From JAJTHC01 sp044358835 (GTDB lineage: Bacteria > Cyanobacteriota > Vampirovibrionia > Vampirovibrionales > JAJTHC01): a DNA stretch of 64,000 bases. The notes under the pieces are model-generated. The model saw nothing but the letters and a program-made list of their open reading frames with translations. It was not told where the DNA came from and searched no databases. Below, piece by piece: positions 9,093-17,332 of the stretch. Numbering within the stretch: position 1 is the first letter of the stretch; every line of letters starts with the position of its first letter. The translations under genes and the position numbers were made by a program. The stretch is taken from assembly GCA_044358835.1 (NCBI GenBank), contig JBIKNF010000004.1, positions 1 through 64,000 on the forward strand. Direction: 5' to 3'.

Positions 9093-10373
9093 ATGACTTC
9101 CACAAACCCCACCGTTTGGATCGAGCAGAAAAAGCAAGGGCAAGCCCACAGCCAAAATGAAATTAACGATCTGGTTCATGCCGTGATGAACGGCACGATG
9201 AAAGACTATCAGCTTTCAGCATGGCTCATGGCGGTCTGCTTAAACGGCTTAAACGACGATGAAACCTTCTACCTCACCAAAGCCTTTGTCGAAAGTGGAG
9301 ACGTGCTCGACTTGCATGGCATGGGTATTGAAGGCATCACGGTGGACAAGCATTCTACAGGCGGTGTGGGGGATAAAACCACCTTAATTGTGGCTCCTTT
9401 AATGGCAGCGGCAGGCTTGAAAGTGGCTAAATTGTCTGGCAGGGGTTTGGGCTTTACAGGGGGAACCATCGACAAGCTTGAAGCCATCCCGAATTTTCAG
9501 GTGGAATTGAGCGAAACGGCGTTTGTGGCACAGATTCAACGCATTGGCCTTGCGTTGTCGTCTCAAACACCCCAGCTCACCCCAGCCGACGGCGTGTTTT
9601 ACGCCCTAAGAGATGTGACTGCCACGGTCGACAACCTTTCCCTGATTGCGGCATCCGTGATGTCTAAAAAAATCGCGGCAGGGGCGGACGTCATTGTGCT
9701 GGACATCAAAGCAGGTAAAGGCGCCTTTATGAAAGATGCTCAAGCCGCCGAAGCCTTGGCAAGCCTGTGTCGAAAAATCGGCATACGTTTTGGTAAAGCC
9801 GTTGAAACCACCATTTCCCCGATGAATGCCCCTTTGGGTAAAGCCATTGGGCATACGGTGGAAGTGATTGAAGCGATAGACGTCTTGCAAGGCAAGGCAA
9901 CAGGCGCCAGCCTCGATTTAGAAGCCTTAAGCGTGAAGCTGACCGCCATGGCGTTGGTGGCGGCCCAGCGTTATGATTCCCTTGAAGCCGCCACCGTTTA
10001 TGTCAAAAGTCTATTGCAAGACGGATCCGCTTTTGCACGGTTTGAAGCATGGGCAGAGGCTCAAGGAGGCGATGTGGCGAGTTTGAGCGATACGAGTTTG
10101 CTGGCTCAACCCTTGCGTAAACTCACCGTAGCGAGCCCCACCACAGGGGTGATTCGTTCGATTGACGCCTTGGGCATGGCCCAAGTGCTTAAGGCCCTAG
10201 GCGGGGGGCGCACGGTGAAGACGGATACCCTCGATTACGGCGTGGGGGTGGTGTTGCTTCACCGTGAAGGCGACGCCATTGAGGCAGGGCAGCCGTTGCT
10301 AGAATTGTGGGTGGGTGCCACGTATGAAGACGCCCTCGCCACGCAGGCGCTTGACGCGGTTGAAATCGGGTAG
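9093..10373 (+). CDS. Pyrimidine-nucleoside (thymidine) phosphorylase
   Basis: The enzyme splits thymidine or uridine with phosphate into base and (deoxy)ribose-1-phosphate in pyrimidine salvage. The start at 9093 gives 426 aa, close to the family's 430-440, and is preceded by AAGGAGAC at proper spacing. Seen motifs are the phosphate site KHSTGGVGDKTT, the signature KLSGRGLGFTGGTIDKLEA, and SKKIAAGADVIVLDIKAGKGAF. The C-terminal barrel-sandwich domain has GGGRTVKTDTLDYGVGV. I cannot separate DeoA from Pdp specificity by eye. It has its own promoter at 9034-9062. Confidence 0.93.
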   Translation: MTSTNPTVWIEQKKQGQAHSQNEINDLVHAVMNGTMKDYQLSAWLMAVCLNGLNDDETFYLTKAFVESGDVLDLHGMGIEGITVDKHSTGGVGDKTTLIVAPLMAAAGLKVAKLSGRGLGFTGGTIDKLEAIPNFQVELSETAFVAQIQRIGLALSSQTPQLTPADGVFYALRDVTATVDNLSLIAASVMSKKIAAGADVIVLDIKAGKGAFMKDAQAAEALASLCRKIGIRFGKAVETTISPMNAPLGKAIGHTVEVIEAIDVLQGKATGASLDLEALSVKLTAMALVAAQRYDSLEAATVYVKSLLQDGSAFARFEAWAEAQGGDVASLSDTSLLAQPLRKLTVASPTTGVIRSIDALGMAQVLKALGGGRTVKTDTLDYGVGVVLLHREGDAIEAGQPLLELWVGATYEDALATQALDAVEIG

Positions 10374-10395
10374 AAGGCTTACGTGGTTTTGGTTT

Positions 10396-10743
10396 CTATG
10401 GTGTGGGCTTACCTATTTTAGCTGGCCAGTTGTTCACATTGCTTAGATATTGAGCCTCAAGTGGAAGGCTGAGGGTTTCCTTCCCTAAATGCAGAGTCAG
10501 TCGGTCAGATGATAAAATCACATGGCTTTTGGTTGAGTTTTCAAGTGCCTGAGCCACCGTAACTAAAGCAGTTTTGATTTGTTCGTATCCGTTTTTGGGG
10601 TCTCCTTGGGATTTCAAGTTACCTAAAACACGATCAAGAGAGGCTAAAAACAGATTAAGAGGGTTTGGTTGATACCTAGAACAAAAGTCCTTTACCAGAT
10701 TTGCATGTACAAACCCATCTATGGGATTTTGACTCACATACAA
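10396..10743 (-). CDS. Hypothetical protein, 115 aa
   Basis: I do not recognise this protein. It is soluble-looking with no signal peptide or membrane segment. It is mostly helical around SLDRVLGNLKSQ and YEQIKTALVTVAQALENS, with a short beta-like C-terminal half. There is no good ribosome site before the ATG, and the next upstream sequence is the 14-G tract. The gene may therefore be poorly expressed, wrongly started, or the remnant of a longer one. It converges with the phosphorylase gene. Confidence 0.45.
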   Translation of the reverse strand: MYVSQNPIDGFVHANLVKDFCSRYQPNPLNLFLASLDRVLGNLKSQGDPKNGYEQIKTALVTVAQALENSTKSHVILSSDRLTLHLGKETLSLPLEAQYLSNVNNWPAKIGKPTP

Positions 10744-10763
10744 TTGACCAGTTCGGGCGTGTT

Positions 10764-10777
10764 GGGGGGGGGGGGGG
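10764..10777. repeat. Homopolymer of 14 G in a G-rich stretch
   Basis: A run of 14 G is followed within 50 bp by GGGCGGG and GGGTGGGGGG. The + strand can therefore form G-quadruplexes, and the run should be slippage-prone. It lies 20 bp upstream of the 10396-10743 start, in the 416-bp gene-less gap before lpxA. Confidence 0.8.
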
Positions 10778-10882
10778 ACGGGCGGGTTGGAAGCGATGCG
10801 CGGGTGGGGGGTGCCACAGAAGAAGCCATAAGTTTCATAAAAAACCTCCTACACAAATAAAGAACACGCGATTCAAAAAACA

Positions 10883-11002
10883 AACTAAATAAACGAAAGA
10901 AACGAAAGAAAACACCCCAAAACGAAAGAAAAACGAAAGAAAGCTAAAGAAAACGAAAGAAACTAAATAAAAATAAAGAAACGAAAGAAAACGAAATTTC
11001 GT
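10883..11002. repeat. ACGAAAGAA array ending in a palindrome
   Basis: Six copies of ACGAAAGAA alternate with variants (CTAAAGAA, CTAAATAA, ATAAAGAA) at irregular 8-20 bp steps. The array makes the + strand almost pure purine for about 110 bp. It ends in the perfect 12-bp palindrome ACGAAATTTCGT (10991-11002). No open frame uses it. It sits about 100 bp upstream of the lpxA promoter region. The function is unknown; curvature or a protein-binding array is possible. Confidence 0.6.
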
Positions 11003-11096
11003 ATAAGCGGGACGTTTATTTCATGTTTCCACTTTATCGCTTCAAGCAGTAAAGTCAAGTTTTAAGTTTTTTAGTTTTTTAGCAAACGCTTACCTT

Positions 11097-11125
11097 TTTT
11101 GACGCCTTCCTTTTTGATGTATACT
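11097..11125 (+). promoter_or_regulatory. Possible promoter of the lpxA-glmU unit
   Basis: TATACT (11120-11125) lies 34 bp before the lpxA start. The -35 is ambiguous: TTGACG is at 15 bp and TTTTGA at 17 bp. Confidence 0.4.
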
Positions 11126-11159
11126 AAACAATAGTTCCCCCCGAAAAAAGGAGATCCCC

Positions 11160-12035
11160 ATGACTTCCCCTCTCCCTACGACTACCTTGATTCACCCCAC
11201 CGCCTTTATTGACGCCACTGCAAGCGTCCACCCCACCGCGGAAATCGGCGCCTACTGCTTTATTGGGCCCTATTGTGAAGTGGGCGAAGGGTGCATCCTG
11301 CATCATCACGCCAGTTTGGTGAGCCATACCACCTTGGGCAAAGGCAATGTCATTCATAGCAACGTCGTGCTCGGCGGCGACCCGCAAGACGCCAAATACA
11401 AAGGCGAAACCACCTATTTACGCATTGGCGACTACAACATTTTTCGGGAGTTTTGTAGTCTGCATCGCGCCACTGGCGAAGGGCTTTCGACTGTCGTGGG
11501 GCATCACAACTACATTATGGCCTATGCCCATTTGGGGCATAATAGCACCATGGGCGATCACAATACCATTGCCAATGCCGTTCAAATTGCGGGCCATGTC
11601 GTCCTAGATGATCACATCGTCATTGGAGGGCTTGTGGCGTGTCATCAGGGTGTTCACATCGGCCGTTATGCCATGATTGGAGGCTGTTCGGCGGTGCGTA
11701 AAAACACTCCGCCCTACGCCCTTATTTTTGGCGCAGAAAATGCCAAAATCAACGGCATTAACATCGTAGGTTTGCGTCGTGCAGGGTTTGACGCCCCAAC
11801 ACGCACGGCCATTAAACGGGCGTACAAGCACTTGTTTTACGAAAAAGGCCTTTTACAAGATCGGCTAGAAAAGGCCAGATCCGCCAACGTCCCTCACCAT
11901 GCTGAAGTCGAACACTTAATTGAGTTTGTGGCAACCGCAAACAAACGAGGCATTTGCAACATTAAAGAAAAAACGAGTATGAAAAACACCCCCCTTAATT
12001 CAGGAGACCCCCCCACCGATGATGAAACTTTGTGA
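11160..12035 (+). CDS. lpxA: Acyl-ACP--UDP-GlcNAc O-acyltransferase
   Basis: LpxA carries out the first acylation of lipid A synthesis and so supports an LPS-bearing outer membrane. The 291-aa protein is a left-handed beta-helix made of hexapeptide repeats. The family catalytic His lies in AYAHLGHNS. LpxA-specific motifs are GGDPQDAKYKGE, FREFCSLHRAT and FGAENAKINGINIVGLRRAGF. The C-terminal helical domain runs longer than in E. coli (262 aa) by a Lys/Thr/Pro-rich tail. The start is preceded by AAAGGAG. The end overlaps the GlmU-like gene by 17 bp, so the two are translated from one mRNA. Confidence 0.95.
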   Translation: MTSPLPTTTLIHPTAFIDATASVHPTAEIGAYCFIGPYCEVGEGCILHHHASLVSHTTLGKGNVIHSNVVLGGDPQDAKYKGETTYLRIGDYNIFREFCSLHRATGEGLSTVVGHHNYIMAYAHLGHNSTMGDHNTIANAVQIAGHVVLDDHIVIGGLVACHQGVHIGRYAMIGGCSAVRKNTPPYALIFGAENAKINGINIVGLRRAGFDAPTRTAIKRAYKHLFYEKGLLQDRLEKARSANVPHHAEVEHLIEFVATANKRGICNIKEKTSMKNTPLNSGDPPTDDETL

Positions 12036-12687
12036 TGTCCTGATGTCCATATATCCGCATGCCACCATTCACCACGGGGCTGTTGTAGAAGACGGCGTTG
12101 AGATCGAAGAAGGCGTGGAGATTTTTCCCTATTGCTTTATTGGCAAAGGGGTGGTGATTCAAGCGGGGGCTAAAATTTTACCCTTTAGCACGTTAATCGG
12201 TCACACCGTTATTGGGCCAAGAAGCGAAGTGCGACATAGCTTTTTAGAAGACGCCGTGGTGGGCGCTGATTGCTTTATTGGGCCCTTTGCGCATTTGCGC
12301 CCCGCTTCAGTGATTGAAGATGATGTGAAGATCGGCAATTTTGTTGAAACCAAAAATGCCCGTATTGGGGCACATAGCTTTGTGTCGCATTTGTCCTACG
12401 TGGGGGATGCGTCTGTAGGGGCGTACGTCAACATCGGGGCGGGCGCCATTACCGCGAATTTTAATCCTTACACGGGGGAAAAGTCCCAAACCCTTATTGG
12501 GGATCACGCCACGGTGGGGGCCAATAGTGTTTTAATTGCTCCTGTGACGGTTGAAGCGGGGGCTGCGGTGGCTGCCAGTAGCACGATTACAGACACCGTG
12601 CCCGCGGGAAGCCTTGCCATTGCGCGTCAAAAACAGCGAAATATCCTTAATTGGGTGGAAAAAACCAAGAAAAACCAAGAAATTTAA
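12019..12687 (+). CDS. GlmU acetyltransferase domain only (GlcN-1-P N-acetyltransferase)
   Basis: The 222-aa protein matches only the C-terminal half of bifunctional GlmU (about 456 aa); the uridylyltransferase domain is absent. Acetyltransferase active-site residues are kept: Arg in FAHLRP, Lys in NFVETKNARIG, His and Tyr in SHLSYVGDA, Asn in VNIGAG, Asn in TANFN, and Lys in GEKSQT. It should acetylate glucosamine-1-phosphate with acetyl-CoA, giving GlcNAc-1-P for peptidoglycan and LpxA's substrate. I kept the ATG at 12019 because AGGAG lies 12 bp upstream. The ATG at 12043 would also fit the domain. The missing uridylyltransferase must be encoded elsewhere. Confidence 0.85.
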   Translation: MMKLCDVLMSIYPHATIHHGAVVEDGVEIEEGVEIFPYCFIGKGVVIQAGAKILPFSTLIGHTVIGPRSEVRHSFLEDAVVGADCFIGPFAHLRPASVIEDDVKIGNFVETKNARIGAHSFVSHLSYVGDASVGAYVNIGAGAITANFNPYTGEKSQTLIGDHATVGANSVLIAPVTVEAGAAVAASSTITDTVPAGSLAIARQKQRNILNWVEKTKKNQEI

Positions 12688-12714
12688 GAAAAAACGTGCC
12701 AAAAAAATAAAAAC

Positions 12715-12725
12715 CTGTGTATAAT
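12715..12725 (+). promoter_or_regulatory. Extended -10 promoter of the HU gene
   Basis: TG-T-TATAAT (TATAAT at 12720-12725) is an extended -10 box; the -35 is weak (near 12697). It leaves a leader of about 100 nt before the HU ATG that can pair GTGGTTT (12761) with AAACCAC (12783). Confidence 0.5.
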
Positions 12726-12831
12726 AGGCCTACAACCCCTAAATACTCAACTGTTCAGGGGTGGTTTTATGTTTCAGGTGGGAAACCACATTAGTATGTA
12801 ACCCTTTTCGTGATTATTTAGGAGATTTACC

Positions 12832-13152
12832 ATGGTAAACAAAGAAGAACTCGTACAAGCTGTGTCCAAAAAAACGAACGCTTCTCAAAAGCAAGTGGCT
12901 GAAATTTTGGGTGCTATCTTAGAATCGATTGAATCTTCTGTTGCTCAAGACCACAAAGTCACCTTGGTGGGCTTTGGAACCTTTGAACCTCGCTCTCGTG
13001 CAGAACGCACCGGTCGTAACCCTCAAACGGGTGCTGAAATCAAAATTGCGGCCAAAAAAGTACCTGCTTTCACGGCTGGTAAAAAATTCAAAGATTTGGT
13101 CGCAGGTAACACGGCTAAAGCCGCTAAAAAAGTCTTGGCTAAAAAGAAGTAG
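12832..13152 (+). CDS. HU family DNA-binding protein
   Basis: This 106-aa nucleoid protein bends DNA as a dimer. It begins MVNKEELVQAVSKKTNASQKQ, and shows the dimer-core GFGTFEPRSRAERTGRNPQTGAEI and the DNA-wrapping arm KIAAKKVPAFTAGKKFKDLV. A basic Ala/Lys tail of about 14 residues (AKAAKKVLAKKK) extends beyond the usual 90-94 aa. AGGAGATTTACC precedes the ATG. It is monocistronic, with its own promoter and a strong terminator at 13175. Confidence 0.96.
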   Translation: MVNKEELVQAVSKKTNASQKQVAEILGAILESIESSVAQDHKVTLVGFGTFEPRSRAERTGRNPQTGAEIKIAAKKVPAFTAGKKFKDLVAGNTAKAAKKVLAKKK

Positions 13153-13174
13153 TTTATTGCTTTTAAGCCAACAA

Positions 13175-13202
13175 AACACCGTCAGCAATGACGGTGTTTT
13201 TT
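13175..13202 (+). terminator. Rho-independent terminator after HU
   Basis: The stem AACACCGTCA/TGACGGTGTT has a GCAA tetraloop and runs directly into a T-run. Confidence 0.9.
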
Positions 13203-13249
13203 GTTGGTTAGGTATTTGTAGTATTTTTTACCTAAAAAGTGGATGTTAA

Positions 13250-13562
13250 AACTCGTTGCACCAGCAGGCGTCCAAGCACTAAATCCGAGCGGGTGAGCGC
13301 ACTGCGAATCCCCCGAGCGATTTTGCGGACGTCGTGCAACGAAAATGATGCGAGGAGGTGGGGACAAGAACTTTCTCATTCACGAAGTGAATCTACCCCT
13401 TTAGGATGGAGAGGTTGGGAGAGGAAACCAACGGTTTTCTTTCCCAAGAGAAAAAGTCTAAGGACTTTTTCGACATGAAGGGGGGATTTTCAAGGGGGGA
13501 CGAAGGGGAGGAGAAACGCAATGCGTCCTTCCCCGTCCCCCCTTGAACCGCCTTTGGGGGTT
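13250..13562. repeat. Composite intergenic repeat, copy 2
   Basis: Positions 13263-13336 match 89-153 in inverted orientation, and 13481-13555 match 309-382 in direct orientation. The latter includes the 57-bp hairpin at 13490-13546. The 140 bp between them (13340-13480) is unique to this copy and contains small hairpins such as AAAAAGTC/GACTTTTT. Downstream (13563-13742) there is another hairpin near CCGCCTATGGCGG and no gene. The whole 13203-13742 stretch is therefore non-coding and repeat-derived. Confidence 0.7.
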
Positions 13563-13742
13563 GTGAGCAATTTCCTTATTTATTAGACAAGCTAACATGT
13601 AGACCGCCTATGGCGGTTTGGCGGCACAAAGACCCCCAAGCACCAGCGTTAAACGGAGCTAGAAACCCAAAAATATAAAGATTCTCAAGACTACCACTTC
13701 TTAAATAGAAAAACTATATAAGGGATACGTGTTAAAGCCAAA

Positions 13743-13982
13743 TTACGCGACGGAAATAACTTCAGTCACCCCAACCACATGGGCCTTTAACTGTTCTTCA
13801 ATCCCCATTTTAAGGGTGTAGGTGGAAGAAGGACACGTGCCACACGCCCCTTGCAAACGCACTTGAACCACCCCTTCTTCGGTGACATCCACCAGCTCTA
13901 CATCGCCACCATCGGCTTGCAAGTAGGGGCGCAACGTATCTAAAACTTCTTGAATCTTCACTAAATCCACTAAACTACTCAT
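13743..13982 (-). CDS. NifU-like C-terminal (Nfu) Fe-S scaffold protein
   Basis: This 79-aa protein is a single Nfu domain. It shows LRPYLQADGGDVELVDV and the cluster-binding CGTCPSS (C-x-x-C), then TLKMGIEEQLKAHV. Nfu proteins carry [4Fe-4S] clusters to target enzymes; small stand-alone forms like this are typical of cyanobacteria. It lies 34 bp downstream of the IscA-like gene on the same strand, so the two carriers are probably co-transcribed. The radical-SAM and other Fe-S proteins in this window could be clients (inference). Confidence 0.93.
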   Translation of the reverse strand: MSSLVDLVKIQEVLDTLRPYLQADGGDVELVDVTEEGVVQVRLQGACGTCPSSTYTLKMGIEEQLKAHVVGVTEVISVA

Positions 13983-14016
13983 GTTTCTTTTCCTTTATAT
14001 TGATGTGTCCACTCGA

Positions 14017-14355
14017 TTAAATGCCGAAGGATGTCCCGCATCCACAGGTGTTACTGGCGTTGGGGTTAATGAACTTGAACCCGCCATCCACCATGGCTTG
14101 CGAATAATCCACCGTGGTGCCTTTTAAATACGCCACCGCCACAGGGTGAATGTAGAGCAGCACCTCGTCTATACGTTGAATAAAATCGCCTTCAAGGCGT
14201 TCGTTTGTGGGGTGCATGTCATATTGAAGCCCCGCACAGCCCCCGCCTAACACGCTTAAACGAATGGCCAACAGTCCTTGTTCGCTGAGCAATTGCTTCA
14301 TTTTTTCAAGCGCTAGTGGGGTAACATGCACAATATCGGCTTGTGTGGTTTCCAT
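14017..14355 (-). CDS. A-type iron-sulfur carrier (IscA/HesB/ErpA family)
   Basis: The 112-aa protein has the HesB fold with the three conserved cysteines, one in GGGCAGLQY and two in the C-terminal CGCGTSF. The family hands clusters to apo-proteins. GAAGGAG precedes the ATG at good spacing. It forms a pair with nfu downstream. Which A-type subgroup it belongs to cannot be told by eye. Confidence 0.93.
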   Translation of the reverse strand: METTQADIVHVTPLALEKMKQLLSEQGLLAIRLSVLGGGCAGLQYDMHPTNERLEGDFIQRIDEVLLYIHPVAVAYLKGTTVDYSQAMVDGGFKFINPNASNTCGCGTSFGI

Positions 14356-14572
14356 GGAATAAACTCCTTCTTGAGTTATTTAAAGTCTAACGTAAACGTC
14401 AATGTTTTTCAAGCCTTGTTGAGCGTAAGGGTGTTAATTTTTCGTTTACAGCCACTTTTACCGTTTCACTCTAGCACAAAAAGTCCACGCAAATGGTTTA
14501 ATGCCATTAAGGACGCGTGCATACCTATTCATTTGTAGAATAGCGTAGTAGAGATTTAAGGACGACATTCAT

Positions 14573-15934
14573 ATGATGCCAGAAAATTACTTACCTTCCG
14601 GACCCGTTGACCCGTCAACGTATCTAAATTCGGCGATGAATCCCGCGGTGGGGGGGGGGGCTTCGGTGCAAGGGCCTGTCAATCAAGCGGCTTCACTCAC
14701 CCCAGAACAACTGCAACAATTACAAGCCCAACAATTACAAATGCAACAGGCTCAAATGCAACAGGCTCAAATGCAACAGCAGGCTCCGCTTCAGCAAGCG
14801 CAAGTTCAACAGTGGCAAGCCCAACAAGGGGGGGGCGCACCCGTGGCGCAAACACCCACCCCTGAACAACTACACGCCATGCAGAATGCCGAAGCCTATA
14901 CCCAGCAACGGTTTATGCGTGCCACCCAACCCCCACTGACGCCTGAACAGCAAAAAGCCCGCCAAGAACAAGCAGACATTATCAACAATGCGACCTTAGG
15001 GACGTTTGCAGCAGCCATTGGCGTGGGAAGCGCGTGGCAGGAAACGGTGATGCCTCCGCCTTCGGATTTAAAGGTGGCGCATGTTTCTGAAGTGGGCAAA
15101 ACCCAGTATGAGGTGATGCTTGAACCTGTTCAAAATGGACCTGTAGGCAAAGCAACACGCTTATTTGGTGGGGGGGGTTCAGAACCCGCCTTGCGCGTGA
15201 AACACCTGACGCCAGAGAATAAGCCAGGGGTGTCGATTAACTATAATGGGAAGGGTCAACCGAGTGGGCTTGCGGTTGAGTTAGAAGGCGGTGCAAAGGC
15301 CGTCTATAAATTGAATGACGGTTCTCAATGGGAATTGTTAAGGTTGGAACAAAGCAGCGCAGTTCCTTTCAAACCTTACAAATTGAGTGTTGCTGACTTG
15401 GAGACATTAAAAACTTTTGATCCCAGCGTTCTTGCTAAGAAACAGAGTGAGTTAAGAAAAATACCAAAACCATTTTGGAAGAGGTTATTCGGTAATAACG
15501 AAGCTGCAAATCGATTGAGGGCAGAGATTGCAGACCTAGAAGCAAAGCAAACCCTTTGGGAAAAGTTTAAGATTCAACCAGACACAATTGAAGCACTATG
15601 CCCACATATTGAACTTCCCGACTTAAAAGAAGTCGTGAAAAACGCGAGGATGCCTCACAATATTGACTGGGTAGAATTCTTCCAAAAGGGCGTCACCAAA
15701 GGCGGACTTGGCGCCGTGCTAGGGGCGCTTGCACTGGGTGGAGGCACGTGGGCGTTTCAACACTTCACCAAAAAATCACCCGCTCAAGAACGCTTAGAGG
15801 CTGAAATTGCTAGCAACCAAGCCCGTCTCGCGAAACCGGGGCAACCACCGCCACAACCCGCCCAAGCCATGAATCCCGCCATGAACGCCCAAAATGGCAT
15901 GCCCGGTATGAATGGCATGTATCCGCAGTGGTAA
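14573..15934 (+). CDS. Unknown protein with Gln-rich N-terminus and one C-terminal membrane segment
   Basis: I do not recognise this 453-aa protein. Residues 1-125 are of low complexity, with Gln/Ala/Met runs such as QMQQAQMQQAQMQQ. Residues 165-300 look globular. Residues 285-330 are charged and helical. One hydrophobic segment follows near 380-398 (LGAVLGALALGGGTWAF), and the tail after it is Pro/Asn/Met-rich. AAGGA precedes the ATG. About 15360-15660 (AAA, AGA, AGG and ATA codons) is more AT-rich than its flanks, suggesting a module of different history. It converges on the 15948-17192 gene across 13 bp. Confidence 0.75.
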   Translation: MMPENYLPSGPVDPSTYLNSAMNPAVGGGASVQGPVNQAASLTPEQLQQLQAQQLQMQQAQMQQAQMQQQAPLQQAQVQQWQAQQGGGAPVAQTPTPEQLHAMQNAEAYTQQRFMRATQPPLTPEQQKARQEQADIINNATLGTFAAAIGVGSAWQETVMPPPSDLKVAHVSEVGKTQYEVMLEPVQNGPVGKATRLFGGGGSEPALRVKHLTPENKPGVSINYNGKGQPSGLAVELEGGAKAVYKLNDGSQWELLRLEQSSAVPFKPYKLSVADLETLKTFDPSVLAKKQSELRKIPKPFWKRLFGNNEAANRLRAEIADLEAKQTLWEKFKIQPDTIEALCPHIELPDLKEVVKNARMPHNIDWVEFFQKGVTKGGLGAVLGALALGGGTWAFQHFTKKSPAQERLEAEIASNQARLAKPGQPPPQPAQAMNPAMNAQNGMPGMNGMYPQW

Positions 15935-15940
15935 TCAAGC

Positions 15941-15960
15941 AAGCCTTCTAGGCTTTTTTG
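15941..15960 (+). terminator. Small hairpin with T-run
   Basis: AAGCC/GGCTT with a 5-nt loop is followed by TTTT. It lies at the junction of two converging genes and overlaps the stop codon of the leftward one. Confidence 0.4.
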
Positions 15961-17192
15961 CCCTCACGCATTTTCTGATGGTAGGCATGATTCTGTGGGG
16001 TAATGGGTTCGCGCGCCATGATTTTATTCATGAGATCTCGTAAGCATTCCGAAAAATGAATCGACTCGTCACGACTTTGCCACGGGGCTTGCCTGTAATT
16101 TGTGAAGGTTGCTCCCGCAAGACCCGCTAAATCTTCTGGGGTGAAGGTTGAAGGACTCATCGGCGTTTTTACTTTAAGGTTATTGGCGAGAGGGGTTAGT
16201 GCGTCGTAGGCCTGTGGGTGGTATTGCTTTAAGTACGTGGCATATAAATCCAGCATACAGGCCATTTCTAAATGACTTTCGGGTTGATTGGCGGTGCGAG
16301 ATTGCAGAAAAAGTAGCGCTTGTTGAACGACATTTTTGGCGTCTTCTGCTATGTCGTACTGTTTAAACACTTCGACGGCTCGGCGGTCATTGAGGTATCC
16401 TTCATAACTGGCTTTCAACAGCGGATCCGAATCAAACTGTGCTTGGTGTTGCTTAATATATGATCTAAAAGGAGTTTCTATAGCAGGGACTTGCTCTTCC
16501 GTTAAAAATTCGGTGATGCGTTTACGGGCATGTAAGTCCCGAATTAACGTCGGCAAAACGTCTGGCTCATAGTCTAGCGCATAATCTAAGAGGGTTTTAA
16601 GCATACGGCTTGCTTGGGCATCTCTTTTTTCGGAGCTGGTTTCATTACAAACAAATTTGTCCGCCTCTAAAGCGTCTTGAAAGATCTTAACTAAGCCATA
16701 ACCGCCCTCGATTTTACTACCCTTTAACGCTTCTTTAGAAAGTGCCTTCATTTGTTCGATATGGCGTTCAAATTCTTGAAAGCGTCCCCATAAGTGTGCA
16801 AACTCTCCTCGTTCCGGAATGAGGTTGGTTTTTTGGTTTTCGAAACTCAAATGTTTCGTCAACCAAAAGGCCGAAACACCTAAGGTTGCGGTGGCAAGCA
16901 GGCTTCCGCCGATTAAAATGCCTTTTTTCCATCTTCGCCACATGCGGACAAATTGTTGCTGAAATTGTTGAAAGCCCCCAGCCGGTTCAACAGGAGAATC
17001 TTGCGTTGCAGTGGGTTCAGCCGTGGCAGAAGGAGCACCTAAGGATGGAGAGACAGCAGGGAGGGCTTGTTTGGCCTGCTGAATACGCGCATAAAACGAC
17101 GCGTTATTTTCATCAGCAAGGCCCCCTGATTGAACAGGCCGTGTTCGATGCAGGGAAGGAGAGAATGTTACTGATGAATCCGAAAAAAGCAT
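15948..17192 (-). CDS. Unknown single-pass membrane protein
   Basis: I do not recognise this 414-aa protein. Residues 1-75 are Ser/Pro/Ala-rich and probably disordered. A basic WRRWKKG precedes one membrane segment (about 92-112, ILIGGSLLATATLGVSAFWL). The rest is a helical domain rich in charged residues with no motif I can name. The topology fits an N-in/C-out anchored protein. It faces the Gln-rich gene tail to tail. Confidence 0.75.
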   Translation of the reverse strand: MLFSDSSVTFSPSLHRTRPVQSGGLADENNASFYARIQQAKQALPAVSPSLGAPSATAEPTATQDSPVEPAGGFQQFQQQFVRMWRRWKKGILIGGSLLATATLGVSAFWLTKHLSFENQKTNLIPERGEFAHLWGRFQEFERHIEQMKALSKEALKGSKIEGGYGLVKIFQDALEADKFVCNETSSEKRDAQASRMLKTLLDYALDYEPDVLPTLIRDLHARKRITEFLTEEQVPAIETPFRSYIKQHQAQFDSDPLLKASYEGYLNDRRAVEVFKQYDIAEDAKNVVQQALLFLQSRTANQPESHLEMACMLDLYATYLKQYHPQAYDALTPLANNLKVKTPMSPSTFTPEDLAGLAGATFTNYRQAPWQSRDESIHFSECLRDLMNKIMAREPITPQNHAYHQKMREGKKA

Positions 17193-17332
17193 AAGATTCC
17201 ATATCGATATTTAGAGATAAGGGATAAAAAACACCAAGACTATTTACTTAAACATCACTAAAAAATAAAACGTGCCACTTTTTTACATAAATCATATTGA
17301 TTATAATTTCTATATTAAAGAAAAGCAATGGC

